From NCBI GenBank assembly GCA_030847615.1, contig JAUMIR010000004.1, positions 232,790,501-232,854,500 of the forward strand: a stretch of DNA of 64,000 nt, given 5' to 3'. The position numbers were made by a program, and so were the translations under genes. The notes under the pieces are model-generated. The model had not been told where the DNA came from. It made no database searches and saw only the letters and a list, made by a program, of their open reading frames with translations. Positions 35,001 to 48,059 of this stretch are shown one piece after another (within the stretch, counting starts at the first letter, position 1; every line of letters starts with the position of its first letter). Origin of the DNA: Gambelia wislizenii. Lineage: Eukaryota > Chordata > Lepidosauria > Squamata > Crotaphytidae.

Positions 35001-38000
35001 CTTACCTCTCTTACAGCAGCATCTTCTTTATCTCTAACAAACACTACTGAAGGAACAGTTCCCAGGACCTGATGTGTGATCAGAATGTGCCTGTAAAAAA
35101 ACACCACCATCATCACATTTAACATGTTACCATGTTAAATATGCCTGAAAATGTTACCATCTACAAAGGCAGATAGAGCATATTTTTAAAAATGGAGCAA
35201 ATCACTACGACATCTATGTCGCCTGTGGGACAATTATCTAGAGTTCTTTAAGTGTGACAGAGACCTATTCTATTTCTGACCTCTAACCAGTCCCATTCCT
35301 CAGCCATGTCAGCCAACTGTACCTTTAGAGGGAGTTTCTACAGATTAAGAGAGCAGCACAAGAAGCAAGTCACTCTTGTTTATTTTAGCAGTTTGTCCTT
35401 GCAAATAGATTAGCAATGAAGGAAAGGGGAAATGTATTATATGTGTGTTTATCCAAATGATAACATGCATGTCTTTGTATATACATGCACTATAAATCTG
35501 GAGAAAGTTGACTGTGGATGCACACATGCATACAGGTGTATCTGTCTACAAGTGCTGCCCAAGAATATAACTGAAGGAAGACAAGCAGTACATAGATGTG
35601 TTTGCATATGTTCAGAAGTAAATGCTAGCCTGACTGTACAACAGAACAGAACCAGGCAAGCAATACTGTATTTGGTAAATTTTCTAGTCAAAAATGTGCA
35701 AAACATTTCTAAACAATTACAAGAGGTACTTTATCATGAACAAATTTCATAGCCATTTGTTATTAACTGCTATCAAGTCTATGAATAACATCCAAGACAT
35801 CCTATTATCAATAGCCCTGCTCAGGTCCTGCAACTCAGGGCTGTAGCTTCCTTGACTGAGTCTATACACCCATAATGTGGTCTTTCTCTTTTCCTATTGC
35901 TTCCTGCTTTACCAAGCATTATAATCTTTTCTAATGATTCATGTCGTTTCATAATACAGCCCAAGTTCAATAGCCTAAGTTTGGTCATTTTGGCTTCTGG
36001 GTAGAGTTCAGGCTTGATTTGCTCTAGGACTCATGGGACCCATGTATTGGCAATCCATGTAGGCTTGCCATTAGTGCTGGAAAACCAGGAAAATCCTGGA
36101 TTGAAGGGGCTGAAAATAGTCCCATCTGGCTGGACTGCTTGAAGCAGCAGATCCCGGATTCCTCCACAGAGGAGTGAGCCATCCTCCCCCTTCCCGGTCC
36201 CAGTAGCGGCAGCGGGAAGGTTTCTGCGGGCGGGAAGAGGGAGCCATCCTCCATTCCTCCCCCTCTCTGGTCCCTGCAGGGGCAGCAGGAAGGCTTCCAC
36301 TGGGAGGGGGGAGAGCCATCCCCCATTCCTCCCCCTCCCCAGTCCCAGCAGTGCAGTGGGGGGGGGGGAGGCAGGGCTGGTTTAAGGGTCCTGCAGTACC
36401 CGCAGCTGCGGGGGCCCCCGTCATAACCCTCCTGGCCACCACCGGAAGTGCTGAGAGATGGGGTGAGTTGTTCTCCTGGATGGGCGGGTTTGTCCTATAC
36501 ACTTTTATCCTGGTTTTGTGGCAGAGAATTATGGCAACCCTACGTCCATCGTATCTATAGAGATCTCTTCCTCTACCATATTTCAAATGATTCACAGCCA
36601 TATTTATTACTTACTAAAACAAATCAGTTGACCATTATCGTGAAACAATTAAATTTTATTTAAATTATTGTAATTATTATTTGTAATATTGTATTAATGT
36701 TAAAAAATATTGTGGCTTTTTAAAAAAAATTCTGGCTTTTATCCAGCAACACAGAGTCAGCCTATAGCTACATTTAAAAGCATAACAATAAAGAAAATCT
36801 ACAGAAAAAGCAATACTTACAACCATGAAAAACAAAACTATTTTAAAATAGTTGTGCTGGCTAGTCAGCAGGCTCATTGTCCAAGCACTATCAGTATTTA
36901 TTTTAACTTGAGGCTTGTGTTACTGAGTATTGCTTGTGTTTCCAACTAGGGGTATATGTAGTTATAGCAGGCAATCAGCAGGATTTTTACCATTCCTGCT
37001 ATGTTTCCCCCTGACTTGGAACCCAACAGTAATCATTCCCACACTTGCTTAGAAATAGTATGGAGCTTACAATGGTTAGGTTTTTGAACTACAGCTCCTA
37101 GGATCGTACAGCAAACACAGCCAGTAGTCACACTCACTATGGGATTATGGAGCTGTAGTACAAAAATGATACTTCTTCCCTAGCTCTATAAAGCAACACC
37201 CTCGTGATTTGTGAAGTTGAAGGCTTTCACAGCTGGTATCCATAGGTTTTTCATGGTATTTTTCCGGGCTGCGAGGCTATGTTCTGGAAGAACACGGCCT
37301 CACAGCCCGGAAAAAAACCATGAAAAACTCTTGTGATTTTTTTAAAGGTAAGAAAGAAATTACATTGTGGCATTTTCAGCTTCAGAGAATATCTGGCCAC
37401 AGGAAAATAGTAAAGGAATCAACTGGTAAAACATCTCCTAAGCTGGAACCCTTTTAATATTGCCCATATGGCCCACAGATGATGGTATTTGTCCACATCT
37501 AAATACAGCATGGTAGTACCTTATACGTGGAGCACACTTCTGCAGAACCTTCTCAATATGATCATCCTGTTCTATGTTGCCAGTAGTTCTCCAATATATT
37601 CGACATATTGAAAAATCTGATGTGAGGGATGCCTTAGGAATTAAAAAAAAAACCTGCTGTAAAATTCACATTCTGTAACATAAAGAACCCAAAGAGTTTT
37701 GAAGGAGAAAATGAAATAACCTTATTACAAAGATTAAGAGAAGAAAAAGACTGCTATTACCTAGACAGATCAATTCTATTACAACTGCTAAGAATGTTAG
37801 TATAGGCTGACTCTGATGTTGCTGGATTTAAAAAAAAAGGCATGATATAAGTAAATATAAAAACAATAATAACTGGTGGGTTGGGTTGGAGTCATAGGGC
37901 CCTCTCACACCACAGAATCATAGCACTATGATTCCACTTTAACTGCCATTATTGCACAATATGGAATCCTGGGGTTTATCATTCGGGGAGACATTAATAG

Positions 38001-41000
38001 CTCTCTGGCTGAGAATTCTAAATGCTCCTCCCTAAACTGCAAATCCCAGAATTCCACAAGATGTTGCCATGGCCGTTAAAGTGGAATATAGCACTATGAT
38101 TGCATAGTGTGAAAGAGCCCACAGTTGCAACATACACAGGGTGTAAATACAATGCTACAGTAAGGGGGCTTTGAAAGATAATACTGGTACAAGACAAAGC
38201 AGAAAGAGACTATCAGTTCTATATTAAGACCATGATCTCAAGCATAATTCCCACTGTGATTTTTAAAAGGGATCCCATAATAACAGGTTCCATTAAGGTA
38301 GCCATGTTAGTTTGTTACAAGAAAAAGAGCAGAGGGGTATGGGGCACCTCAAAGACTATTTTAGTTTACTTACATCTCACCTTTTTCCCAGCTTTGGGCT
38401 CAAAGTGGCTTACAGAAGTGAAATAGGATACAGTTAAAAATTCACATCATACCAATGTTAAAATATAATTAATAAATTTTAATTTAGCATAAGCTACTGT
38501 AAACTACAGCTCATTGATGAAATACATCTGGTGAATGGGACAGCAGTCCACGAATGCTTATGCTAATGTAAACATGCTACACCATTTGACTCCTTGGAAG
38601 TATAGTATACTATGCAGCTCATGCTGCTGTAAAGCTACAGTCCACAAATGCTTATGTCAAATATCATTAGTTAGCCTTTGAGATGCCACGTAACTCTTGC
38701 CTTCCTTGCTTCCACTGAAATCAGTAAGTGGAAATTCATAATTTAACTATTTGTTCAAGTAATTCTGATCTCAGTGAAACATAAGTACAGCTAAAATGTT
38801 TGGGATTATTTGAAAATAAAAGGTAGTTTTTAAACCACAAAAATGGCGTTCTAAATCCATTACAGATATCTGAACTTAAATAGTCTTATCCCTCAAAACA
38901 AGAGCAATTTTTAAAAGATTTTAAAATGTGGTGGGAAAAATAGTACCAACAGATAGATAGATTAGATAGATAGATATAACCTTTCTCCCCCCCTCCCACA
39001 AGGAACCAAAAGCTAAACACTTCAGTAATGGGTCTAAGAACTGCTATATAAACCCATGATACTGTATGGAGGCTCCCCTAGACATACTACAACACATTGT
39101 AGGGCAAACACATTGTAGGGCAATGTGCAGGGCAGCTTGCAGAACTGAGACTTCAGAGTTCTCTTAAGTTCCAATATGAGAAATTAAGTTTGCTAGATTG
39201 ATAGTTTTTGTACTTGCCTTGGACAGTTCCACATGGAGGTCATAAACGTCTTGGCCAGCATCACAAGTACTCAGCACATCTCTCACAGCTTTGAATAATA
39301 CAACATTCAGCACCTTTTTCCGTATGCTGTCTCCCTTCTTAACCTTTGATGGAGCAAGCTTTAATACATTTGCCAAACTGGATGGCTTCTGTACCTTTAA
39401 AATAAAGAGAACAGAAAAAGAAATATGTTGAACCTCAGGCATGACCAACTTTGTGAGAAGCATGTGTTTTGAAATCCAGTTGACTCTCACCTTTTCTTTC
39501 CACTATCCCTCCTTTCATGAGCTTTTAATAGCACTCCAATCAATAAGTAACAATTAAGATGAAATATTTTATAGTGTGGAAATAAGTGGTAGGAAAAGTT
39601 TCAGTGCTAAGAAACACTCCAAAAAGCTAAACAGCTTGGCACAGGCAAGTGTCTACTCTGAGATCTCCCATGACCTGCAAAGAATAAAGAAAAATGTGGA
39701 GACTCCCTGATTCTTCCTTCTACAAAAGCCAACAGGAAATGAATTAAGAACTGTTCTCACCACCAGCACCACACAAAGTTATTTGGTCTATCTAGCTTGA
39801 GCCTTATCTCTTGAAAGGCTTCAGAGAAAGTATAAACTGTGGCTCAAGCTCCTCTCACATCATTAGGAAAAGAGGGAAGGGAGAGTCACACTGCCCCTTG
39901 CCTCCTCCAAAGACCTGCAAAAGGCGACACAAGATGCTGTACCTCTCCCTAAGGCATGCCAGGTTGAAGAAGGGTGGGTCTTTTTCCCTGCTGAGGGGGA
40001 CAGACACCTTTGCAGAAGGATGAACTAGCACACATCTCTCACGCTGCTTCTCCATTCTGCAAACATTCTCTCACAAAAGAAACAAAATCAAACCCATTTT
40101 CTAAGTCCTTTGCAAAGCACAGGGAACATGCAAAAGCAAAAAGGTAAATTAAGCCAAGCCAAAATTTGTGGAACCTGGATTTGGAGCATGTTTTTAAAAA
40201 GTGGCAACTATAGTATCCAATGCCCAGAAAATGGTTCATTAAAGCAGTCATCATACTGTTTGTCAGTCACTTCACTGTGGGCTGCATGTACCCCACAGAC
40301 CACCGACTGAACATTCTTGCCCTATCACACTGAGCATTCTAGAAAATACACTAAGGGGAGGGAATATCTGGCCATCCAGATGTTTTATCCTTCAACTCAC
40401 ATCATCCTCACACAGGGACCAGGAGAGCAAAAAAATCTGAAGAGGCATTTTTTACAACCCTAAAGTTTACAAAGGTACATATTTAAAAAGGTATTCTGCC
40501 TCGCCATTGGAAGCCAAAAAATAGTCATTTTTCAAATAGTTGATCTTTCATACAACACATATCAAGAATTCCCTCAATAGAACAGGAGTTACAGGACGTT
40601 TGGGGAAAACAAGGTTAGAAAGCTGCATGATCTGAATACAAGCATGAACTTTTGATGAATGCTTATTTAAGGTGTTAATATTGCAATGCTGGTCAAACAA
40701 TTTAACAGATTTTTATATACTGTATATATTCCCGTCCTACCCTCACTTGCTAATGAAATTGCAAAAGGACAGATTATACAACTGAGTAAAATATTATTCA
40801 CTTTTAAAATTCAAAATGCTTTCTCTGCATGACAAAGAACATAATGTATTAAAAGCCAGGTTATGTACTGTTTTAACCAATTCAGAATACAGGGACTAAT
40901 ATTTTCTACAATTTATTTTAAAATCCCATCACCTTCACAGGCACAATTCCTAGGGAGGCTAGAATGGCCCCTTCCATCAATTAGCAAAGACATTTTTAAA

Positions 41001-44000
41001 AAATCCTAATAGGCTTTTGAAAATTTAAGTTTTTAAGGGACAGGCTTTAAAGGGTGTGCCATACTATATAAATTATAGTGTTTTTTTAAAAAAAAAAACA
41101 AACCTGTTTTTTAACAGTTTAATTGCATGTTTAGAATTTTTGGTATTATTGTTAATAGTTTATTTTAACATTGATCTTTTGTATTTTGTAACTATATTGT
41201 TATTTAGTCTAATTTATAAGCCTCCTTGAGTCCCTGTTTTCATGACAATGATGATCCTCCTGTTTAGGGATTAAAAAAAAAATAACCCTAGAAAATACAT
41301 TGGTGTCATGTGTCTATAAAAAGGAACTTTGTGCACACTTTAGAGATCAGCAACAGTTTGCTGACAGAATAAGAGGACTGTTTCAAATTGAACAGACTTA
41401 CCAAGTGAGAGCTCGGTGCAGGACTTTCATACCAAAACTTCTTCCTTTGGAAAAAGAGAAATATATATTTACATTATTGATTTAACAGTTGAAATAATAA
41501 ACCAACAGCATCTTACGTGTCTATGCTATTGCTCTATAAAATCCATAATGGATATTATTTTTGAACAGATGGCAATCTAGCCTCGGCTTAACCATTTCCA
41601 GTGAGATAACTCTTCCACTCCTGAGGCCAAACAGCTATTAGGAAGTTTCAACTAATATTCAGTCTAAGTCTGAATAATTAGATTCAGGCCTGCAATATCC
41701 ATCTGATGGCTGTAGACCTGCCCTCTAGAATAAGAAAGAACAGGTCTGCTGCATCTTCTTCATGACAACCTTTCAGATACATGAAGCCTGTCAGCAGGTC
41801 TGTCCTTAATCTTTTCTTCTGAGGGTGACCTGCTCTTTCAACCATTCATCGGAGGACTTTTATCCCCCATGTGCCTCACCATCCCAGCCATTCTTTTCTG
41901 GATCCATTCTAACAAGTTAATGTCTTTCTTTAAAATACAGTGCCTGGAAATGGTCACAGAACACCAAATTCAACCTGACTTGTGTAAAAAGTGAGGAATT
42001 ATTACTTCCTGTGACCTGGATATTATCTTTCTATTAATGCTTTCCATGATTACATTAACTTCCTTAGCTGCCACATCACACTGCTGGCTCACATTCAGTT
42101 TGTGATGCACTATGACACCTAGGATCTTCTTCTCAAGTATGGGTGCCAAATGTCCCCCTCCTATGCCCTGCAGCAGTAGTATACAGTTGTCTCTCTGTAT
42201 CCACGGATTTAAGTATTCACGGCTTGAAAATATTATTTAAAAAATAATAACCCAAAAAGCAAACCCTGATTTTGTCATCTTATATAAGGGACACCATTTT
42301 GCTATGCCATTGCATATAATGGGACTTGAGTATTCACAGATTTTGGTATCCACGGGGGAGTCCTAGAACCAAACCCCAGCAAATATGAAGGGACAACTGT
42401 AATGGTAAACCTTGGAAGTGCAGACACTTATCATGACTGCCTCTGTAGCCACACCCTAAGAAGTGTCCCAAAATGTAGGGTGCATCTACACTACACAAAT
42501 AATCTAGTTTGAAACTGGATTATTTGCCATGGCTCCTTCCTATGGTATCCTGGGGTTCATAGTTTGGTGAGGCACCAGCACACTTTGGCAGAGATGGCTG
42601 AAGGCCTTGTAAAACTATCAATCCCAGGATTCCATAGGAAGGCGCCATGGCAAATAATCCAGTTTCAAACTGGATTAATTGTGTAGTGGATTATGCCATA
42701 GACAGCAGTGTTGGTTTGTATCATCATGTGAGTTCTAACAGTTTTTAATCACTGGGAGCAGGTCTTTTATAAAGCTAATAGATCTTAATTGCCAATCTTA
42801 TCACTATGCTACCCTAAATAGTTTACATTACAATAGGGATGATTCACAGCAATACATTGCTGCTTAGGCAACCTGTCCCTCCCCAACTCTCTTGAAGACT
42901 AATGCATAGGGCAGTGGTTCTTAACCTTTTCTTTATCAGGGACCCTCTTTAAATATCTTTGGTTGCTGTGGACTCCTAAGACTTAACTCAAGATTTAAAA
43001 CCCTAATAATAATAATAGCTATTAATAATAATAATAATAATAATAATACACCATCCATTAAACCTTCCCTCAGAGGCACTGGAGGTAGAGAGAAGACTTT
43101 TCTTATGCTTCTTCCAGGAAGTTTGTGGCCGGAGTGGATTGAATAGCAATGCACAGGCCAAGCCATCCAGCCAGCCTTTGCCTTGGCTCCTATCCCCAGT
43201 AAGCCTTGGTGGACCCCCTGTGATGACATTGTAGACCCCTGGGGGTCCCCGGACCACAGCTTAGGTAGGAACCCCTGTCATAGGGACCAGAGAAGTCTGA
43301 GAAGGTGGGGAGGGGTCTCAATCCCTGCTAACCAAAAGATTTCCAGGACCCTGAGAGACCTGCTTCTCCTATAAAGCTGCCCAGCAAGAAAAGCAAACCT
43401 GCCAGGCTGGTTCACAAGCCCGCTCACGAGGATGTTTGCAACACCTTCTGTATACATGGCTGGCTCCTCGTTGAGGGCTGAGTGGGCAGGCCCAGGTCCA
43501 GGGACCGGTCCGCGCACAACCCTACTGCCAACAAGATATTTAGTGGAGATTTATGTTAACCCGTGTTTGCAAAAATGTCAGGCCAGACCAGATTTGTCAG
43601 ACTACCTAAAACACCAGACTAGCTCAACTGAGTATTTCATAGACAAAAGGGTCCCCAAAAAGTTATGGGACTTGAGGTGGAGGCTCTACCATCAGGTTCT
43701 TAATCTGAGGGGAAATTGACCGTGGACCACAGAGGATGAGCAGACTTATCCTCGTCTGAAATGTAAAAAGGCTGAGATTTTAAGTGGCATGGCACAGAAG
43801 GAGACGATCAAACATTTTGCCCAGGACTGCCGGAGTGCCCGGGAAACATGGGAGGAGGTGGCCCGGGTCCTGGATTGGCCAGATTTGGCACAGCAGGCTT
43901 GGGAGACAGTGCTTTCAGGGACTGAGCCTCCAGAGGGTGTCAGGGGACCCAGAAAGTCAGTGGGCCAAAAGAGGAAGAGGAAGGAGTCTGGTTCCGTGGC

Positions 44001-44922
44001 TGAGAGTTTTTGGAAAGTGCCCTGATCCACGGTGTGCCTGGTCAACCTCTATGTGATGTTAGGGTTAGTTTTCCAAAGACAAAGGGAGGTGAAAAGTCAA
44101 CATCTGCAGGATGTAAAAGGCACTGCTTATTATGTGAAGAACCTAATTGAAAATTTAGCTCTGAGTGAAAAAGAGAAATTGCCAAACATCATTGGAAAAA
44201 GTTTTCGCCGTGGTTTAGTGAGACAACCCCAGCAATAACTTAAAAGGATATTTTAAATAAATATTTTATTATCATTATTGTATTTTTTGTATAATTTTTT
44301 ATTATTTTTTTATTAATCTTTTCTTAATTTTTTTTCTTTTCCAAATAAATATAATTGTATTGTGTAAATATAATGTGATTATAGTGCATTTAGATTAAGA
44401 GGAAAAATGTATTAGTGTTAGGATAGATAGTTTTATTTTTGTATTAGTAAGTAAAGAGGAAAAAAATAATATTATTTTTTTGTTATTGTTACGGCCTTTT
44501 GCGGTGGGGTGTATTTTTCAGTAGAATAGTCTTATTCCAATAAAAAATTCCTAATCCCCCCAAATTCCTGAAGCTAAAGCAAGGAACTAATCTCCCAATC
44601 GCGAGACCCTGCTGCCACTCCTGCAAGCCTCTCTCCGGCTGCGGGTTCAAGGCTGGATTTATTTATTTTATTTTGCCTCTGGAGATGGAAGAGCAACTTA
44701 CTTTTTTTTCGAGAGGAACTTCCTGAGCAGGTTCTTGGAGCCGCAAAGGGCAGCGGAGCAGCGCAGAGCCCGGCCGCAGGGGCGCTGGGGCGGACTCAGG
44801 CCTCCTCCTTCTCCACCGGCACAGAAAGTGGGCCGCCGCCGCCACCAGGCTGCAGCCCCGGCAGGCAGAGCGGCTCCGCTTGTGGCGGCTGCAGCGACGG
44901 CGGCATTCCGAAGGCTCCACAT
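32040..44922 (-). CDS. RBFA: RBFA, mitochondrial ribosome-binding factor A, seven coding exons
   Basis: Exons on the minus strand are 44922-44702, 41444-41402 (only 43 bases), 39394-39218, 37632-37520, 35090-35006, 33840-33767 and 32430-32040. They join in phase to 367 codons; human RBFA has 343. RBFA binds the mitochondrial small ribosomal subunit and promotes 12S rRNA maturation. The N-terminus (about residues 1-60) is Ala/Arg-rich and fits a mitochondrial presequence. FWYESP (77-82), the block ending YDLHVELSK (139-147), and VPSVVFVRDKEDAA (about 197-210) match the RbfA KH-like core. The C-terminal exon has the vertebrate-specific GIDHEALNKQI motif, a short Gln run and an acidic tail. The intron after exon 39394-39218 has a GC donor (AAG|GCAAGT). 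Exon 1 lies in a CpG island. No frameshift or stop was found. Confidence 0.95.
34085..34255 (-). repeat. Tail of a 5S rRNA-derived SINE, in an RBFA intron
   Basis: The inverted tail (gccttcaaatcacctgtcaa, ccccatgaatttcatatgg, ggaatactcagagatggttt) matches the tails at 60695 and 63825. The 5S head is missing or decayed. Confidence 0.7.
36060..36543. mobile_element. Non-autonomous DNA element with internal GC-rich tandem repeats, in an RBFA intron
   Basis: AGGCTTGCCATTAGTGCTGG at the left and inverted AGGGTTGCCATAATTCTC at the right form imperfect terminal repeats. Inside, 36170-36360 holds about three units of roughly 70 bp (gagccatcctccattcctcc and variants), then a G-run. Confidence 0.6.
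37211..37329. mobile_element. Palindromic foldback element with 10 bp target duplication
   Basis: gaacacggcctcacagcccg near the right is inverted in gggctgcgaggctatgttc near the left. The flanks CTCGTGATTT (37201-37210) and CTTGTGATTT (37330-37339) match at 9 of 10 bases. Same family as 45954-46165. Confidence 0.75.
37896..38120. mobile_element. Palindromic MITE, family M3
   Basis: The arms contain atagcactatgattccactt and its inverse, with the inner segment tcccagaattccacaag. A second copy lies at 50464-50665. Confidence 0.75.
38283..38415. repeat. Dispersed repeat fragments in an RBFA intron
   Basis: gtagccatgttagtttgtta is shared with 60340-60360. It is followed by an aaagtggcttacag-type LINE tail. 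A GATA simple repeat lies at 38948-38976. Confidence 0.5.
41560..42170 (-). mobile_element. RBFA: CR1 LINE fragment in RBFA intron 1
   Basis: On the minus strand the order of decayed blocks follows the CR1 ORF2 end: a region matching 'ACTCAATGTGAGCC' style text, then the counterpart of ctggaatactgtgtccagtt at about 41940, then the segment that follows it. It is older and more diverged than 45747-46695. Confidence 0.6.
42184..42399. mobile_element. RBFA: Mariner/pogo-type MITE in RBFA intron 1
   Basis: CAGTTGTCTCTCTGTATCC and the inverted CAGTTGTCCCTTCATATT form the ends. TA flanks both sides (42182-42183 and 42400-42401). Confidence 0.9.
42481..42700. mobile_element. Palindromic MITE, family M2
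   Basis: ataatctagtttgaaactgg and an inverted partner enclose ggtatcctggggttcatagt and its counterpart. It is the best preserved M2 copy. Confidence 0.8.
42911..43277. mobile_element. Complete hAT non-autonomous element
   Basis: The ends CAGTGGTTCTTAACCTTTTC and inverted CAGGGGTTCCTACCTAAG are flanked by GCATAGGG (42903-42910) and TCATAGGG (43278-43285), an 8 bp near-duplication. It contains a (TAA)n run at 43008-43050. It is the uninterrupted relative of 5215-7473, in the opposite orientation. Confidence 0.9.
43532..44555 (+). mobile_element. 3' end of an L1/Tx1-like LINE, copy C (pseudogene)
   Basis: The plus strand encodes the same C-terminal region as copy B (HFAQDC, TWEEVARVLDWPD, a KRKRK stretch). 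It has a stop before VCLVNLYVMLG and a frame break, so it is inactive. The 3' UTR ends ccaataaaaaattcctaatc plus a C-run, under 100 bases from the RBFA CpG island. It lies within RBFA intron 1 on the opposite strand. Confidence 0.7.
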
Positions 44923-45060
44923 GGAGCGACCGGAGATCTTCGCTCCCCCAGGCCCAGAGCCCTGGTCGGGAAGGCGCCGCGCTCGTCTTCCTCCGGCTTG
45001 CAGGAAGGAGCGCCCACAGCGTCCCTAGTGGCCGCCAGGCGTTTCCCCCCCTCTTTGCTC
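44650..45060 (-). promoter_or_regulatory. RBFA: CpG island promoter of RBFA
   Basis: A GC- and CpG-rich block surrounds RBFA exon 1 (44922-44702), while the flanking DNA is AT-rich. The transcription start should lie to the right of 44922, and no TATA box is evident. A LINE 3' end on the left stops near 44555 and another LINE fragment begins at about 45250 on the right, so the promoter is hemmed in by repeats on both sides. Confidence 0.75.
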
Positions 45061-45249
45061 TACCAAGCCACCCCTCCTATTTTTAACCTTAGAATTTATA
45101 TCCCGCTTTGCACCACAAAAAGCGATCAGGCCGACAAACAGCAGCCAATGAGAACCTAAAGCCACCCTTTCCAATTATAACATTTTCTGCCAAAGAAGAA
45201 CCACAAGATACTACCCTCTCTCTCTGGCTTTTCCTCGCAAACGAAGATT

Positions 45250-45746
45250 CAGGAAGGACTCATTGCGCACTTTCTGCAAGCGCGCTGATGACTAAAAAGG
45301 CCAATCCGAGATAAACAAGTCCGGTTGCAGAAAGCACAGCAGAAGGTCTCCTTGGGTGATGTTTCCGGGTTGTGATTCTTTCTGCGTTGTCATTTCTCTT
45401 CAAGACTTGTTCGGCGTGCGTTCTCAAATAAGGCTGCAGCATTGTGGATAGTGTGTTTCCATGCCTTCCGATGTGAGGCCAGGGCAGACCATTGTTGGTG
45501 ATCAATTTGGCCGAGCCTGAGATGTTGTTTCAGGGAGTCCTTGTATCGCTTTTTTGGAGCGCCCCTCTTACGCTGACACGTGGCGAGTTCACCGTAGAGT
45601 ACTATTTTTGGGAGGCAATGGTCCTCTGTCCTAGAAACGTGCCCTGCCCAGCGCAGCTGTGTTCTCAATATCATGGCCTCAATGCTGGTGATCCCTGCTT
45701 GCTCAAGGACAGCAACATTCGCCACATAGTCAGTCCCCTTGGGCAG

Positions 45747-45750
<4 letters not shown>
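45250..45750 (-). mobile_element. Non-LTR retrotransposon ORF2 C-terminus with a C2H2 finger
   Basis: The minus-strand frame carries QLRWAGHVSR, LPKIVLYGELA, then KRYKDSLKQHL and SLEEK. In an adjacent frame there is a terminal finger of the form C-x2-C...H-x3-5-C (FCNRTC, SHQRAC). This is the end of a LINE ORF2 of a type common in animals. The clade is uncertain. The frame is broken near 45390. Confidence 0.65.
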
Positions 45751-46700
<950 letters not shown>

Positions 46701-47221
46701 AAGAACACACTTGAGATGGTGCATAATGGTGCATAACTTTACAGCCTCACCTCATCAATCTATTTATATATTTCTACCCCAATTTCCCCCTCCCCCAAGA
46801 CTCAAAGCTGCTTACAGGATGCTTGTTTATTTCTCCTGATTCGATTAAGCTGACTCTCAAGTAAATGGGATAAAGGCTGAAACCTAAACCAGCATCCAAA
46901 GCACCTGGACATCTGTCTAATGGAAGCCCATAGGTCTTACTTTGGAGGAACTGTCTGATCTATGCACCAAAGTCATACTCACTGAATTCCCTTCAGAATG
47001 GGGCTGTAGCAATTTCTTTTGCCTTTCAGTACTGAAGGGAGATTTGAAAGGATGGAATAATGAATACCATGCTAACCAGTACCTTGATATAGTGTGAGTG
47101 GAAGGTAGAGCAAATGGGGTAAAAGGCAACATTTCTCACAGGGCTACCTTGTAGAGTTGTCCCTAAGAGACATCATTTTCCATTAATGAGAGCCATCAAG
47201 ATGAAGGGGTTTGTGACAGAC

Positions 47222-47425
47222 TCTGGGAAACCAGGGCTCAAATGTCCACTCAGTAATGGCAACTCACTGGGTGACCTTTGGCAAATCACACACTACACAC
47301 TCTCAAACTCAGAGGGATGCAATGGCAATCCCACTCTGAACAAATCTTGCCAAGAAAACCCCGTGATAAATTCACCTTAGGGTCTCTATAGGTTGGAAAC
47401 TACTTGAAGGCACATGACAATAAAT
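47222..47425 (+). repeat. tRNA-derived SINE, decayed, plus orientation
   Basis: Core actgggtgacctttggcaaa, then acaaatcttgccaagaaaac and the tail acttgaaggcacatgac, in the expected order. Confidence 0.8.
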
Positions 47426-47564
47426 GGAACCTTATCTATGTTCCTGTCAAAATTCTGCCTGCCATCTACCTCTTAAAGCTACAGCTAGGTCACAAAAAGC
47501 TTATGGCATAGTAAACTTGTTAGTGTTTCATACATCATGAGTTCTTTGTGTTTCAGCTGGTACA

Positions 47565-48050
47565 GAAATAATAATAATAATAATAATTATTATTATTATT
47601 TATACCCCACCCCTCTGCTAAAAACAATTGGGGCGGCTTCCAACAATTAAAACATTATAATAATGACTAAAAACACCACCCACCCCCATAAAAAGACATT
47701 AAACACTATAAAATTAAAACCTTCTAACTAAAAACACATTTAAAAACAAATATATACATAATTTTAAAAGCCAGGAGACTGAGCTCCTGAGGCCGGGATC
47801 TAATCAGGAAAGGCCTGGCGAAAGAGATCCATCTTTAGTGTTTTTTAAAAGCTACTCAAGCTTGTCAACTGACGGATCTCGTTCGGCAGGTCATTCCACA
47901 ATTTGGGGGCGATTACCGAAAAGGCCCTTTGGGAGGTTGCAGACAGCCTAGATTTTTGTGGCTGAAGCAGATTCCTCCCAGAGGACTGGAGTGCATGGGG
48001 AGGATTGTATGGGAGGAGGCGGTTCCGGAGATAGGTTGGACCCAACAATC
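47565..48050 (-). mobile_element. L2-like LINE 3' end
   Basis: The minus strand encodes RAFSVIAPKLWNDLPNEIRQ, the usual C-terminus of L2-like ORF2. It is followed by a 3' UTR with cggggtggggtataaataat-type text and an (ATT)n tail at 47569-47600. Confidence 0.75.
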
Positions 48051-48059
48051 CCCTGTGAC

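Noticed and set aside
44735..45086. Plus-strand frame opposite RBFA exon 1
   Set aside because: The strand opposite supports RBFA with an ATG, a donor and a family match; the plus frame is a GC shadow.
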